Shown here one piece after another: positions 30,600 through 41,243 of a stretch of DNA of 59,596 nt. The notes under the pieces were generated by a model. The model worked only from the letters and a program-made list of their open reading frames with translations. It searched no databases and was not told where the DNA came from. The stretch lies in the NCBI RefSeq assembly GCF_937863485.1, contig NZ_CALMFY010000133.1:1-59596 (forward strand), in the 5' to 3' direction. The first letter of the stretch is position 1; each line of letters opens with the position of its first letter. Origin of the DNA: an uncultured Nostoc sp. (GTDB taxonomy: Bacteria; Cyanobacteriota; Cyanobacteriia; Cyanobacteriales; Nostocaceae). A program made the translations under genes and the position numbers.

Positions 30600-31709
30600 T
30601 TATTCCTCATCTCGATATAACTCCTGCAAGTCTTGTAACTGAGTCTTGCGGGAAATTCGGCGATATTTTTTACTTTCTAACTTGGGTTCGTATTGACTCT
30701 GCCCTTTGCCTTTGCTTTTTAACTTCATGGTAGATTCTGGATCGGCTTGTTGGTGCAGCTGAGTTTGACGGGCGATCGCAGCATCCAAAAATTCTAAATA
30801 ATGTTCATATCGTTCCCAGTCTCCCCGCACCGCACACTCAGGCTCGTCTCGATGCAGACAATCACTAAACCGACAGCTAGCAACTGCTAACCTCTTTCTT
30901 GCTTCAGGGAAATAATGGATTAATTCTTCTGGGATACAATCCATGTCCGGCTGATTAAAGCCGGGCGTGTCTGCAAGCATTCCACCGCTAGGCAATTCAA
31001 ATAATTCTATATGACGAGTGGTATGACGACCACGAGCTAGTTTGCCAGAAACTTCTCCGACTCGCAGCTCAAGAGAGTCAATTAGCGTATTAATCAGGCT
31101 GGATTTGCCAACGCCGGAAGGCCCAGCAATTACAGTAATTTTATTGTTCAAATATCTGGCTGCTTGATCGGTATTTATACCATCTTTGACACTGATAAAT
31201 ATCGGTTGATAGCCCCAACCAAGCAGGCGCGAGCTAACTTGCTGCTGTTCCTGTTGTGAAATTAAATCACTTTTATTCAAGCATAAAAGCACATCCAAGC
31301 CAGTAGACTCAGCTTTAATTAAAAACCGACTCAGTTGATAAGGTTCCAAAGGTGGATCAGCTACGGCAAATACCAAGAGAATTTGGTTGACATTGGCGAT
31401 CGCTGGACGATCTAATTCGCTTTTGCGGGGTAAAACATCAGCGATCGCTCCTCGCCCCCCAGCCCAATCTGGCTCTTCTATCACAACGCGATCGCCTACC
31501 ATTACCTGTTGCCCAATTTTTTTCAAGCGTGTTCTCCGAGTACAAAGTAGGAGAGGGGGATAAGGAAGATGAGGATCTTGCTCCCCCATCTCCCTGATCT
31601 CCCTCATCTCCCCACCCTCTTGATCCAGCTGTACTCGGTAAAAATTAGCCTGTACAGCCAGCACCGTACCTAATAACTGTCCAGTTGCGGCAAAATTTTC
31701 CCCTGTCAT
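30600..31709 (-). CDS. rsgA: Small-subunit ribosome biogenesis GTPase RsgA
   Basis: A 369-residue circularly permuted GTPase. An N-terminal OB fold is followed by G4 (LCLNKSDLI), G1 (GPSGVGKSSLIN) and G3 (DTPGFNQPD), in the order diagnostic of RsgA. The zinc-binding motif is CRFSDCLHRDEPEC. It helps mature the 30S subunit. The OB fold carries an unusual insert of about 26 residues (GGEMREIREMGEQDPHLPYP and on) from a palindromic repeat. The start overlaps the tusA-like stop by four bases, so it is the last gene of a tightly coupled unit. Confidence 0.95.
   Translation of the reverse strand: MTGENFAATGQLLGTVLAVQANFYRVQLDQEGGEMREIREMGEQDPHLPYPPLLLCTRRTRLKKIGQQVMVGDRVVIEEPDWAGGRGAIADVLPRKSELDRPAIANVNQILLVFAVADPPLEPYQLSRFLIKAESTGLDVLLCLNKSDLISQQEQQQVSSRLLGWGYQPIFISVKDGINTDQAARYLNNKITVIAGPSGVGKSSLINTLIDSLELRVGEVSGKLARGRHTTRHIELFELPSGGMLADTPGFNQPDMDCIPEELIHYFPEARKRLAVASCRFSDCLHRDEPECAVRGDWERYEHYLEFLDAAIARQTQLHQQADPESTMKLKSKGKGQSQYEPKLESKKYRRISRKTQLQDLQELYRDEE
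31544..31622. repeat. Purine/pyrimidine palindromic repeat inside rsgA
   Basis: The left arm is GTAGGAGAGGGGGATAAGGA and the right arm is CTCCCCCATCTCCCTGATCT. It matches the design of the element at 15954-16047 and codes in the same orientation for a peptide with PYPPLLL. The insert is a multiple of three. Confidence 0.7.
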
Positions 31710-31966
31710 TGCCCAGTAATTGGACGGCGCACTAACAGAGAAAAATAATCAGTGCAGTCTGTAATTTGCTCCACCTGATAACCTGCCATTGTCAGACTAT
31801 CGGGAACTTGCTCAATCGGTTCACCAGCGTCCAGCCAGACTTCTAGCAAACCTCCCAATGGCATTTTTTCCAGACGTAGTTTTGTCCGCACGAAATTAAT
31901 TGGGCAAGGCGTACCGCGCAAATCAAGTTGAGCATCGGGAATTAAAACAGAAGAGGGCTTCATCAC
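31706..31966 (-). CDS. TusA/SirA-like sulfur-carrier family protein
   Basis: An 86-residue protein of the TusA fold: [19 protein letters not shown], then a sheet-helix pattern to [19 protein letters not shown]. The active Cys in the CP motif is kept; the usual CPxP is CPIN here, as I recall for the cyanobacterial branch. TusA relays persulfide sulfur for tRNA thiolation or other pathways. It overlaps both dnaJ and rsgA by four bases (ATGA-type), so it is translated with them. Its role in a chaperone operon is not established. Confidence 0.88.
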   Translation of the reverse strand: MMKPSSVLIPDAQLDLRGTPCPINFVRTKLRLEKMPLGGLLEVWLDAGEPIEQVPDSLTMAGYQVEQITDCTDYFSLLVRRPITGQ

Positions 31967-33093
31967 TTAAATAAATTTCCCAAGAATCCTTCTAGACCGC
32001 CTTTACCAGTGCGATCTCCCTTAATTTTAGCCAGCTTTTCCAACAGTTCCCTCTCCTCTGGGGTCACTTTATTGGGAATATCAATTAATACGTTCAGCAT
32101 GTGATCCCCACGACTAACGGGATTACCCAAACGGGGTACGCCGCGATTTTCTAATTTCATCACCGTATTCGGCTGGGTTCCAGCTGGAATGATCAGTTCT
32201 ACAGGGCCATCTACCGTATCTACCTCTAACCGACAACCTAAAATCGCTTGCAGGTAGCTAACTTTGATTTCCGAGAGAATATTAATGCCATCCCGTTGGA
32301 ATTCCTCGTCCTCATTCACGAACAAGTAAACGTACAAATCCCCAGCAGGGCCATTACGTTGTCCAGCATCTCCTTCACTAGAAATCCGCAAGCGTGTGCC
32401 ATTATCCACCCCAGCTGGAATGGTAATTTTGAGTTTCTTGGTTACTTGATTTGCGCCCTTCCCATCACAGGCATCGCACTTATCTTCAATTACCATCCCT
32501 GTTCCATTACATGTGGGACAAGTCGAGACTTGGGTGAAACTGCCAAAGGGTGTTCTGGTGACACGGCGGACTTGACCCGATCCGCTACAAGTAGAACAAG
32601 TCCGAGGGCGGGTTCCAGGTTTAGCACCAGAACCGCTACAGACTTCACAATTTTCTAGATGTGAAATGCGAATTTCTTTTTCACCACCAAATACCGCTTC
32701 CCGAAAGTCTAACTTCAAGTCTAGCCGCAGGTCATCACCTCTGGCAGGCCCACTGCGCCGTCTTTGTTGGGTGGGACTACCCATACCGCCAGCAAAGCCA
32801 CTAAAAATGCTTTCAAAGATATCGGCAAAACCGCCCATATCGCCAACATCTTGGAAACCAGCGCCAGCAGCACCTGACACACCCTCTGGACCAAAGCGAT
32901 CATAACGAGCGCGGGTTTCTGGTTCCGAGAGTACCTCATAAGCGCGGTTAATTTCTTTAAAGCGATCCTCCGCCCCGGGTTCTTTGTTCACATCTGGGTG
33001 ATACTTCCGGGCTAAACGGCGATAGGCTTGTTTGATTTCTTCTTTGTCAGTGTCACGAGAGACACCCAGGATTTCATAATAGTCGCGGGCCAT
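31963..33093 (-). CDS. dnaJ: Chaperone protein DnaJ
   Basis: A type I (full-length) DnaJ, 376 residues. The J-domain has [12 protein letters not shown], followed by a Gly-rich linker ([20 protein letters not shown]). Four zinc-finger repeats are intact: [24 protein letters not shown] and CDACDGKG. The C-terminal substrate domains end [12 protein letters not shown]. It delivers unfolded proteins to DnaK and stimulates its ATPase. It overlaps the tusA-like gene by four bases. The gap to dnaK is nearly 1 kb, filled with repeats, so it may have its own promoter. Confidence 0.96.
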   Translation of the reverse strand: MARDYYEILGVSRDTDKEEIKQAYRRLARKYHPDVNKEPGAEDRFKEINRAYEVLSEPETRARYDRFGPEGVSGAAGAGFQDVGDMGGFADIFESIFSGFAGGMGSPTQQRRRSGPARGDDLRLDLKLDFREAVFGGEKEIRISHLENCEVCSGSGAKPGTRPRTCSTCSGSGQVRRVTRTPFGSFTQVSTCPTCNGTGMVIEDKCDACDGKGANQVTKKLKITIPAGVDNGTRLRISSEGDAGQRNGPAGDLYVYLFVNEDEEFQRDGINILSEIKVSYLQAILGCRLEVDTVDGPVELIIPAGTQPNTVMKLENRGVPRLGNPVSRGDHMLNVLIDIPNKVTPEERELLEKLAKIKGDRTGKGGLEGFLGNLFK

Positions 33094-33655
33094 ATAGCAA
33101 AGGTAAAAGTTAGAAGGAAGAAAGCAGAAGGCAGTAGAACGTCACTCACGGCCACTTGCTACCCTATGGGAAGGCGTTTTGCCTATAGCTCTGGAAGAGC
33201 AATGCAGTGTCCTTCAGAGGGTGGCTTGCCAAAGGCCAGGTAGAAGATAAAATTAATTTTTGTTAATAACTGATTTTACCCTTTACCTTTTACAAAAATC
33301 ACCGACAAATCTTGAGCAACAGGTGCTTTCATCGTGGGAGACGACAAAAGCTACAGAAGTTAGGATCAGGGCAAGCCTCTGCTCAGACTTCTCACTGCCG
33401 AGTCGGCTGTCTCTTTTACAATTGTGCTACGTAGCAGAGGAAAACCCCGCCCATCAACCAGAGGGGCTAGCCGCACTATTAGGTGTGGAAAACCACCCAT
33501 CTGCTTTGGATCGCATCTGAACTGGCATACTGCCTAGCCCACATTAATTTGCTTCTACAATCTAGCAAATGGCTGGGGTCTTGTGAAACTTCACTAAATT
33601 TATAATCAATATATTTAGATATATTAAAGTGTCTTAATAAAAATCTGCAAGTTAG

Positions 33656-33703
33656 GGGAGTGGGGAAGAGGCAGAGGTGCAAAGGAGCAGAGGGGTAGGG
33701 AAA
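33656..33703. repeat. Purine-rich repeat arm
   Basis: GGGGAGTGGGGAAGAGGCAG and following bases resemble one arm of the palindromic element inserted in rsgA and the STAND gene. The pyrimidine arm is absent. Confidence 0.5.
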
Positions 33704-33724
33704 GAATAATAATGCCCAATCACG

Positions 33725-34060
33725 CCAGTTGCTTCTCCTGTTCAAAGACGCAACTCTTAGAGAGGCTTTGCCAACGCGAACAACGGATAGCAAGTCCTCT
33801 CTCAAAGGGAGACGATGCCGCGCAACGAGCGTCGGGAACCTCCCAACGGGAAAGCCAGTCGCCTACGGCGGGAAACCCGCCAAAGCTGGCTCCCCAATAC
33901 AACTCTTGGAGAGGCTGGCGCTTAGGGCGTAGCTATGCCGCAGGCTTTACAACGCTGCCTTGAACTCGGCTTTGTTCGGCACAAGTCGGCTTTTTTCGGC
34001 AACTCTTGGAGACGCTCTTGCGTTCGCTCAAGGCAAGCCGCTCAGGACAAGCTTAGTACA
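33725..34060. repeat. Interspersed repeat cluster including a 51-base repeat
   Basis: A mosaic of GC-rich repeats. The 51 bases at 33899-33949 (ACAACTCTTGGAGAGGCTGG and on) are identical to 50101-50151. Parts near 33767 and 34000-34030 recur in the 22.4 kb block. Confidence 0.85.
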
Positions 34061-34081
34061 AGTGCCCTGTTTGGCCAACCC

Positions 34082-36040
34082 CTAATCTATCGCCTCATAA
34101 TCAACCTGGGCAGTACTTTCTTCGTCAAAATCAAAGTTGAATTGTGGTATGAGTGTGCCATTCATGGGTGAGTCTATTTCTGGGGTAAAGAGACTAGTTG
34201 AAGCCTCCTCAATGTCATCACTTTGACTGTTAGCTCGATTGTAGACATCGGCACCAATTGCAAACAGGGTTTGTTGGAAGTCGTCTAAGCGCTGCTTAAA
34301 TTCCACTGTGGAGATGCTGGAGTCAATCATTGCAGCTTGGAGTTGTGAAACTTTTTCACTGGCCAAAGTTTTCATCTGGTCGCCAATAAAGTTGCTATTA
34401 TCCTTAATTGTGGATTCGTAACTGAACAACAGATTATCTGCTTGGTTTTTGAGTTCAACTAATTCTTTACGTCTTCTATCTTCTTCAGCAAACAGTTCGG
34501 CTTCTTGGCGCATCCGTTCGACTTCGCTGGTACTCAAGCCACCTGTATTGGTAATCCTGATACTCTGTTCTCGACCTGTACCTTTGTCTTGGGCAGAAAC
34601 CTTAAGGATACCGTTGACATCGATTTCAAAGGATACTTCAATTTGAGGTACACCCCGGGGAGATGGGGGGATTCCTGCTAGCAGAAACTTACCGAGACTC
34701 TTGTTATCTCGTGACATCGCCCGTTCACCTTGGAGAATGTGAATTTCTACTGAGGTTTGCCCATCAACTGCTGTGGAAAAAACTTGTGACTTACTAGTAG
34801 GAATTGTGGTGTTGCGTTCAATGATTTTAGTGAACACTTCACCCAAAGTTTCAATTCCCAAAGAGAGAGGGGTGATATCCAATAGTAAGAGATTATCGAC
34901 TTCGCCACCCAACACCGCTGCTTGGATAGCAGCTCCCAATGCTACGGCTTCATCAGGGTTGACAGAGCGATCGGGAGCTTTGCCATTGAAAAATTTAATT
35001 AGCGCGTTTTGGACTGCGGGAATACGGGTAGAACCACCTACCAAAATAATCCGATCTATCGCTTGTGGTTTGAGATCCGCATCTTTGAGCGCTTGGATCA
35101 TTGGTTCGATGGTAGCTTCAATTAAATCAAGTGCGAGTTCTTCAAATTTAGAGCGGCTGAGTTCCATCTCCAGATGCTTTGGACCGGTGTCATCGGCGGT
35201 GATAAACGGCAAGTTGATGGAGGTATTCACCATGCTGGAGAGTTCAATTTTTGCCTTTTCTGCTGCTTCCCGCAGGCGTTGCAGCGCCATCTTATCTTGG
35301 GAAAGATCGATTTTCTCTTGTTGCTGGAAGCGTTCCATCATCCAACGCACGATCGCATTATCAAAGTCGTCTCCACCTAAGTGGTTGTTACCACAAGTTG
35401 CCTTAACTTCAAAAACACCATCCCCAAGTTGCAGGATCGATACATCGAAGGTGCCACCTCCCAAGTCGAATACTAAAATTAGCTGCTCTTGGTCTTGCTT
35501 TTCCAATCCGAAAGCTAAAGCCGCAGCTGTTGGTTCGTTGATAATCCGTAGAACTTCTAGTCCAGCAATTGTACCAGCATCCTTAGTTGCTTGTCTTTGG
35601 GCATCTGTGAAATATGCCGGTACCGTAATCACTGCCTGAGTGACTTCCTCACCCAAGAAGTTTTCCGCATCCTGCTTGAGCTTTTGCAGGATCATGGCGG
35701 ATAGTTCTTGTGGCGTGTAGTTTTTTGAGCGAATTTGAACATCAACAGTATCGTCTCGACCTTTGACACAGTTATATGGGACGCGATCGCGTTCTGTTTC
35801 AGTGTCTTCCCAACGCCGCCCGATAAATCGTTTAATACTGTAAATTGTGTTTTCGGCATTAGTTACGGCTTGGCGCTTTGCCAATTGACCGACCAAGCGA
35901 TCGCCACTCTTCCCAAATCCCACAATACTTGGAGTAGTTCGTCCACCTTCAGAACTGGCGATCACAAGTGGTTGACCGCCTTCCAGAACTGCGACGCAAC
36001 TGTTAGTAGTGCCTAAGTCGATCCCAATAACTTTTCCCAT
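34082..36040 (-). CDS. dnaK: Chaperone protein DnaK (Hsp70)
   Basis: A 652-residue Hsp70. The nucleotide-binding domain has [36 protein letters not shown] and [20 protein letters not shown]. The linker [19 protein letters not shown] leads to the substrate-binding domain and a helical lid. The C-terminus is acidic, ending VDYEAID, rather than the EEVD of eukaryotes. It folds and disaggregates proteins with DnaJ and GrpE, both in the same cluster. The start at ATG is clear. No CIRCE operator was found upstream. Confidence 0.97.
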   Translation of the reverse strand: MGKVIGIDLGTTNSCVAVLEGGQPLVIASSEGGRTTPSIVGFGKSGDRLVGQLAKRQAVTNAENTIYSIKRFIGRRWEDTETERDRVPYNCVKGRDDTVDVQIRSKNYTPQELSAMILQKLKQDAENFLGEEVTQAVITVPAYFTDAQRQATKDAGTIAGLEVLRIINEPTAAALAFGLEKQDQEQLILVFDLGGGTFDVSILQLGDGVFEVKATCGNNHLGGDDFDNAIVRWMMERFQQQEKIDLSQDKMALQRLREAAEKAKIELSSMVNTSINLPFITADDTGPKHLEMELSRSKFEELALDLIEATIEPMIQALKDADLKPQAIDRIILVGGSTRIPAVQNALIKFFNGKAPDRSVNPDEAVALGAAIQAAVLGGEVDNLLLLDITPLSLGIETLGEVFTKIIERNTTIPTSKSQVFSTAVDGQTSVEIHILQGERAMSRDNKSLGKFLLAGIPPSPRGVPQIEVSFEIDVNGILKVSAQDKGTGREQSIRITNTGGLSTSEVERMRQEAELFAEEDRRRKELVELKNQADNLLFSYESTIKDNSNFIGDQMKTLASEKVSQLQAAMIDSSISTVEFKQRLDDFQQTLFAIGADVYNRANSQSDDIEEASTSLFTPEIDSPMNGTLIPQFNFDFDEESTAQVDYEAID

Positions 36041-36138
36041 ATTTATAAGTATTTTTACTGAGTCTTTCTGCTGTACTGTGTCGCGGACTAACTTTTTGAG
36101 CTACGAATCAAGGCTAGCTCAAACAACAGCATCTAGAA

Positions 36139-36215
36139 ATGGAGAAGATAGGGGATCAGGAGGAGATGAGGAAGCTGATTGATAATTTTACTCCCTCATC
36201 TCCTTCATCCTCTCA
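36139..36215. repeat. Free copy of the purine/pyrimidine palindromic repeat
   Basis: GGGGATCAGGAGGAGATGAG on the left and CTCCCTCATCTCCTTCATCC on the right, between grpE and dnaK. It is the same layout as the copies inside rsgA and the STAND gene, but intergenic. Confidence 0.65.
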
Positions 36216-36286
36216 ATGTCTCAGTAACAATGCTCGTCCTTGCAAGAAACCAGGCACTTTTGGTCAGCAAGGCAAGCAACTACAGC

Positions 36287-37036
36287 TTAACTGTTGGCTG
36301 AACTCGACTGATCCTCCTGTGCAGCAGGTGTATCTTCCTTTGGAGCAGCTACTTTGACCATTGCATGGCGCAGCACGCGATCGCCCAAGTAATATCCGCG
36401 CACTAACTCTTCTAACACTGTTCCTTCAGGATGTTCATCCGTAGGTTCCCGCATTACTGCTTCATGAAGGTTGGGATCAAATTCTTGAGCTTCAGGACGC
36501 ATTGGTGACACACCTAAGCGCTTCAAGCTATCCACCAACTGTTTGTAAACGCCTTGGTAACTTTTGTGCATGGTCATTTCGCCATCAGATTGCGGTTTGA
36601 GGTGCGATCGCGCCCGCTCAAAATTATCGACTACTGGCAGCAATTCCAAAATCGTATTCCGCTTTATCTGCACTTCTAGCTCTTCTTTTTCTTTGCTAGT
36701 ACGTTTCCGGTAATTCTCAAAATCAGCGGCAATCCGCATATATTGAGTACTACGCTCTTCTAGTTGCGTTTTGAGAGACTCGATTTGTTGAGTCAGTTCT
36801 GCCAAAGCTGCTGTTTCCACTTCAGTTTTCTCAGTTGCAGCGACGCCATTATCTTGATTGAAAGTAGCCGTATCCCCCGGTATATTGGTTTGGGCTGCCA
36901 CTTGCTCTGTAACCTCATTACCAGATTCATTGAAATTAATTTGGGCTGCGGAGTCACTCTTCATTGCTTGCTTTACCTCTGTTGGTTCACCCAATTGCTG
37001 GCTTGTATTGTTTATCTGTCTATTTTCATCCATCAT
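36287..37036 (-). CDS. grpE: Nucleotide exchange factor GrpE
   Basis: A 249-residue GrpE. The N-terminal 85 residues are a disordered Asn/Thr/Gln-rich leader. The long dimer helix follows ([20 protein letters not shown]), with [20 protein letters not shown] and [18 protein letters not shown]. The beta domain carries [20 protein letters not shown] and [10 protein letters not shown]. It releases ADP from DnaK. It is the first gene of the cluster, 246 bases before dnaK. Its promoter must lie in 37037-37300, where no CIRCE-type inverted repeat was seen. Confidence 0.96.
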   Translation of the reverse strand: MMDENRQINNTSQQLGEPTEVKQAMKSDSAAQINFNESGNEVTEQVAAQTNIPGDTATFNQDNGVAATEKTEVETAALAELTQQIESLKTQLEERSTQYMRIAADFENYRKRTSKEKEELEVQIKRNTILELLPVVDNFERARSHLKPQSDGEMTMHKSYQGVYKQLVDSLKRLGVSPMRPEAQEFDPNLHEAVMREPTDEHPEGTVLEELVRGYYLGDRVLRHAMVKVAAPKEDTPAAQEDQSSSANS

Positions 37037-37850
37037 TGTCTACTCATTCCAGATGCTTTTTAGGGCAGTGTATCTCCCACAGCTTGCAACCGTCGTTATC
37101 CACGACTTGCCACTGAGGCTGATTTTGTTGCCGACAAGTTCCTGGAAATGATGTCACCGTCCTCTTATTGTGACAAATGGTGAACACGTTAGCCTAGACG
37201 CCACTCAGGCGGTAACCTGAACGAGTAGTGTACATCTAGGAGTAAGTAATTTGGAAGAATGGTGCTGAATGTGATTCGCCCCTCATCTTATTCATGAGTC
37301 AGTTTTTTCAGAAATTACTACTTAAAATTTAACCATTTATCAAATATTGTCATTCCTTCAAAAGTGTTAAGTGTTGAGTGCGGAGTCATATATTTTGAGT
37401 CCTAGATTCTACCCTATAACTGAAGGTTTGTCGATTGAGCGAGTCAGGAGTTTCTATTTTCTCTACTATTACTTCTTTTTGACTCAGCACTTAACGAGAA
37501 ATCTAAACAACCGAAACCGCAGATCAGAAGTTTGGTGACTACTAGAGCTTGGCTCAAATCCAGCTAAGTAAGTTAGTGTAAAAAATTAAATGCTTGTAGT
37601 AAGCCTTTTAGCGTTGAAGCGCTTACTACAAGCAAATTACAGAGCTTTATTTTTCTTTATATAGTTTGCTTTATTTAAGCCAACTTACTTACCATCTCAA
37701 TTAACAAAACTTGGGGCAAAATCCCTTGTTAAGCCCCTTGTGAAAGGTAGGCAAACTTTTGCCTGCACTAGGATTTTTTGGTAAATGAGAATTCTGTCTC
37801 ACAGTAGGGGAATACTTTAAGCAGAGGTTTTCCAAATCAATTGCTCATTT
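37037..37850. other. Divergent intergenic region between grpE and pilB
   Basis: An 814-base spacer. Heptamer-like repeats (AAGTGTTAAGTGTTGAGTGC near 37361) and a perfect 14-base inverted repeat at 37591-37634 are present. No gene was found. It must hold promoters for the chaperone and pilus operons. Confidence 0.55.
37591..37634. repeat. Perfect 14-base inverted repeat
   Basis: TGCTTGTAGTAAGC and GCTTACTACAAGCA are separated by 16 bases. The form suits a mobile palindromic repeat rather than a terminator, as no gene ends nearby. Confidence 0.75.
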
Positions 37851-39863
37851 ATGACTTACTTGTCACCACAACGGCGCAGTACCGCTCTAACTACCAGAAC
37901 AGAGTTTTCGCCTTTCGGCAACAAGCTAGTGCAATCTGGCTATGCCAATACCGAACAGATGAGGCAGGCACTAATTGAAAGCCGCAAATCTGGCAGACCC
38001 TTAACGGAAGTACTAGAGTCAATCACTGGGCAACAACTATCGCCTGAGTTGCTCAGGCAATATAAAAAACAGCAGCTATTTGAACTTAAAATACTATATG
38101 GTGTTGAATTCCTCGATCCGGAAGTCAACCAGCTTGGCAACACGATGATCGGCAACCTGATTGAAACCCTCATTCCAGTAGATATCTGTCGTCGCCATCG
38201 TTTAGTACCACTGTCGAAACACGAAGACCAAACCCCGCCCTCAGTTTTAGTGGCGATGGTCGCTCCAGATAATCTAGAGGCTTCCGATGACCTGAACCGC
38301 ATCTTGCGCCCCCAAGGCTTGGCATTGCAGCGGATGGTGATTACACAGGAAGACTATCAGCAGCTAATCAACCAATACTTGGATGAAATGGCTGTTCGGC
38401 AAAAGCACCTGGAACAAGCAAAGTTTACAGATATTAATCAGGATTTAGAAAACCTCGGAAATCTCGATCTTCAGGATGCTCCTGAAGAAATGGAGGCTGA
38501 TCTAGGAGCAGCGATGAAGGGTGCAGAGGATGCCCCAGTCATCAACCTAGTCAACAGAATCCTGGCTAAAGCTTTGCACGAGAAGGTTTCTGATATTCAC
38601 ATCGAACCGCAAGAAGAAAACTTACGCATTCGCTTTCGGAAAGATGGGGTACTGGGTGAAGCTTTCCCCCCCCTACCGAAAAAAATTATCCCGGCGCTGA
38701 CAGCCCGATTTAAAATCATCTCCAATCTAGACATTGCTGAACGGCGTATACCCCAAGACGGACGTATCCGGCGGATGTTTGAGGGACGTAAAGTAGACTT
38801 TCGCGTGAGTACCTTACCCAGTCGTTACGGGGAAAAGGTGGTGCTGCGGATTTTGGATAACTCCTCCACCCAACTAGGATTGAATAAGTTAATTACTGAT
38901 CCAGAGACTTTACAAATTGTCCAGGATATGGTGAGCCGTCCCTTTGGTCTGATTTTGGTGACTGGGCCAACTGGTTCTGGGAAAACAACCTCGCTGTATT
39001 CTGCACTCTCAGAAAAGAATGATCCCGGTATTAATATCAGTACAGTGGAAGACCCAATTGAGTACAGCCTTCCAGGAATTACTCAAGTACAGGTGATTCG
39101 GGAAAAAGGGCTGGATTTTGCTACCGCTCTGCGGGCTTTCTTGCGGCAAGATCCAGATGTGCTGCTAGTGGGTGAAACGCGGGATAAAGAAACGGCAAAA
39201 ACAGCAATTGAGGCTGCCTTGACGGGTCACTTGGTATTAACTACCTTACATACCAATGATGCCCCAGGAGCGATCGCTCGTTTGGGAGAAATGGGTATTG
39301 AGCCTTTCATGGTTTCTAGTTCGCTGATTGGCGTTTTAGCTCAACGTTTGGTGCGGCGTGTATGTTCTGAATGTCGCATTCCCTACACTCCTACGATCAA
39401 AGAACTGGCTCGCTATGGTCTATCAGCTTCCTCAGATGTCGGAGTCACCTTCTACAAAGCTAACAGTTTGACATTAGAAGCGATCGCAGAAGCCAAAGCC
39501 AAAAATCAACTTTGCCCAGCGTGTAATGGTGTCGGCTACAAAGGGCGTTGTGGTGTTTATGAAGTCATGCGAGTTACCGAAAACCTGCAAACTCTCATCA
39601 ACGAAGATGCACCCACAGAACGGATTAAGGAAGTGGCAATAGAAGAGGGCATGAAAACCTTGTTGGCTTACAGTTTGGACTTAGTGCGCCAAGGTGCTAC
39701 CACCCTAGAAGAAGTAGAACGAGTGACGTTTACTGATACTGGTTTGGAAGCCGAATTAAAAGCTAAACGCAAGACTGGTCTTACCTGCCGGACTTGCGAT
39801 GCCACATTGAAACCAGAATGGCTGGATTGTCCCTACTGTATGACATCTCGTTTTCAAGACTAA
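37851..39863 (+). CDS. pilB: Type IV pilus assembly ATPase PilB
   Basis: A 670-residue GspE/PilB ATPase. An N-terminal GspE-N domain (QSGYANTEQMRQALIESRKS) is followed by the secretion ATPase core: Walker A GPTGSGKTTSLYSAL near residue 375, the Asp box STVEDPIEY, Walker B RQDPDVLLVGE and the His box TGHLVLTTLHTND. A tetracysteine zinc site (CSECRIPYT..., LCPACNGVGYKGRC) sits near 505-565. An extra zinc-ribbon (CRTCDATLKPEWLDCPYC) closes the protein. It powers pilus extension for twitching motility, hormogonium gliding and DNA uptake. It heads pilB-pilT-pilC. Confidence 0.95.
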   Translation: MTYLSPQRRSTALTTRTEFSPFGNKLVQSGYANTEQMRQALIESRKSGRPLTEVLESITGQQLSPELLRQYKKQQLFELKILYGVEFLDPEVNQLGNTMIGNLIETLIPVDICRRHRLVPLSKHEDQTPPSVLVAMVAPDNLEASDDLNRILRPQGLALQRMVITQEDYQQLINQYLDEMAVRQKHLEQAKFTDINQDLENLGNLDLQDAPEEMEADLGAAMKGAEDAPVINLVNRILAKALHEKVSDIHIEPQEENLRIRFRKDGVLGEAFPPLPKKIIPALTARFKIISNLDIAERRIPQDGRIRRMFEGRKVDFRVSTLPSRYGEKVVLRILDNSSTQLGLNKLITDPETLQIVQDMVSRPFGLILVTGPTGSGKTTSLYSALSEKNDPGINISTVEDPIEYSLPGITQVQVIREKGLDFATALRAFLRQDPDVLLVGETRDKETAKTAIEAALTGHLVLTTLHTNDAPGAIARLGEMGIEPFMVSSSLIGVLAQRLVRRVCSECRIPYTPTIKELARYGLSASSDVGVTFYKANSLTLEAIAEAKAKNQLCPACNGVGYKGRCGVYEVMRVTENLQTLINEDAPTERIKEVAIEEGMKTLLAYSLDLVRQGATTLEEVERVTFTDTGLEAELKAKRKTGLTCRTCDATLKPEWLDCPYCMTSRFQD

Positions 39864-39879
39864 TCATTGGTCAAGGGGA

Positions 39880-39990
39880 GCCAGCGCGGTCTTCTCACAT
39901 TGCCAGAGCCTAGCGCCTGCTTTCTTGATGCCCGTTCGCCGTAAGGCGTCCCGTTAGGGAAGGGCTGTAGGGAGAAGCATCTGGCGTTCA
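39880..39990. repeat. Interspersed repeat between pilB and pilT
   Basis: GGGGAGCCAGCGCGGTCTTC and GTTCGCCGTAAGGCGTCCCG belong to the GC-rich repeat families of the 22.4 and 33.8 kb blocks. It widens the pilB-pilT gap to 180 bases without a gene. Confidence 0.7.
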
Positions 39991-40043
39991 AGAGTTATTA
40001 CTTTGGACTATAAACTAAACAAACATCAAAAGGAAGCAGAACT

Positions 40044-41168
40044 ATGGAAATGATGATTGAAGACCTGATGGAGCAGTTGATTGAAATGGGTGGCTCAGAT
40101 TTGCATTTATCCGCAGGTTTGCCTCCCTACTTCCGCATCAGTGGCAAACTCACTCCCATCGGTGAGCATGTATTAACAGCTGATCAATGTCAAAGGCTGA
40201 TTTTTAGTATGCTCAACAACACCCAACGTAAAACCTTGGAGCAGACCTGGGAGTTGGATTGTTCCTATGGTGTTAAGGGTTTAGCTCGCTTCCGGGTCAA
40301 TGTCTATAAAGAACGTGGTGCTTATGCTGCTTGCTTACGGGCATTAAGTTCTAAAATTCCTAACTTTGAAAAATTAGGTCTGCCAGATATTGTGCGGGAA
40401 ATGTGTGATAAGCCCAGAGGACTAATTCTAGTGACAGGCCCTACAGGTTCTGGCAAGACAACTACCCTAGCGGCAATGATCGATTTGATTAACCGCACCA
40501 AGGCGGAGCATATTTTAACGGTGGAAGACCCAATTGAATTTGTCTACGAACCAATTAAAAGCTTGGTTCACCAGCGACAACTGAGTGAAGATACTAAGAG
40601 CTTTGCTAATGCTTTGAAAGCAGCCCTGCGGGAAGATCCAGATATTATTCTGGTGGGAGAAATGCGCGATTTGGAAACGATTTCTTTGGCGATTTCGGCA
40701 GCAGAAACAGGACACTTAGTATTTGGCACGCTACACACCAGTTCCGCTGCACAGACAGTTGACCGGATTATCGACGTTTTCCCCCATGAAAGACAAACTC
40801 AAGTGCGGGTGCAATTGTCTAACTCGTTGGTGGGGGTATTTAGCCAAACCTTGGTGTCCAAGAAAAACCCTAAACCCGGTGAGTATGGTCGGGTGATGGC
40901 TCAAGAAATTCTGATTGTCACTCCCGCTATTTCCAACTTGATTCGAGAAGGCAAAACATCTCAAATTTACTCAGCTATTCAAACTGGCGGCAAATTGGGG
41001 ATGCAAACTCTGGAGAAGGTTCTAGCCGATTTTTATAAAGCAGGAACGATCTCCTTTGAAGCCGCGATGTCTAAGACTTCTAAGCCAGATGAAATCCAAC
41101 GTCTCATCGGTACTGCTACACCGCAGGCAGCAGGTGCAAAACCCGGTGCGGCTGCCAGAGCGCATTAA
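40044..41168 (+). CDS. pilT: Twitching motility ATPase PilT
   Basis: A 374-residue PilT. N-terminal GGSDLHLSAGLPPYFRISG leads to the RecA core: Walker A GPTGSGKTTTLAAMID near residue 133, Asp box TVEDPIEFVYEP, Walker B REDPDIILVGEMRD and His box GHLVFGTLHTSSA. The C-terminal Ala/Gly-rich tail is species-specific. PilT drives pilus retraction. It lies between pilB and pilC, as usual in cyanobacteria. A purine-rich AAAGGAAG precedes the ATG. Confidence 0.95.
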   Translation: MEMMIEDLMEQLIEMGGSDLHLSAGLPPYFRISGKLTPIGEHVLTADQCQRLIFSMLNNTQRKTLEQTWELDCSYGVKGLARFRVNVYKERGAYAACLRALSSKIPNFEKLGLPDIVREMCDKPRGLILVTGPTGSGKTTTLAAMIDLINRTKAEHILTVEDPIEFVYEPIKSLVHQRQLSEDTKSFANALKAALREDPDIILVGEMRDLETISLAISAAETGHLVFGTLHTSSAAQTVDRIIDVFPHERQTQVRVQLSNSLVGVFSQTLVSKKNPKPGEYGRVMAQEILIVTPAISNLIREGKTSQIYSAIQTGGKLGMQTLEKVLADFYKAGTISFEAAMSKTSKPDEIQRLIGTATPQAAGAKPGAAARAH

Positions 41169-41243
41169 AGGAACTGGGGTTAGGGGAGATGAAAGGGATG
41201 AAAAACCCTTAACTATTTTGAATTTTGAATTTTGAATTTATTT

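Larger units (their letters stand above)
33094..34081. other. Repeat-filled spacer between dnaK and dnaJ
   Basis: A 988-base interval with no convincing gene. The part near dnaJ (33110-33240) is repeat-like. A purine-rich patch lies at 33656-33703. From 33725 it is dense interspersed repeat. The open frame at 33260-33520 (plus) has no family features. Confidence 0.6.

Noticed and set aside
33260..33520. An 86-codon plus-strand frame in the dnaK-dnaJ spacer
   Set aside because: No family features, and its sequence is within a repeat-rich area.
37037..37300. CIRCE operator before grpE
   Set aside because: No TTAGCACTC/GAGTGCTAA inverted repeat is present in the upstream DNA.
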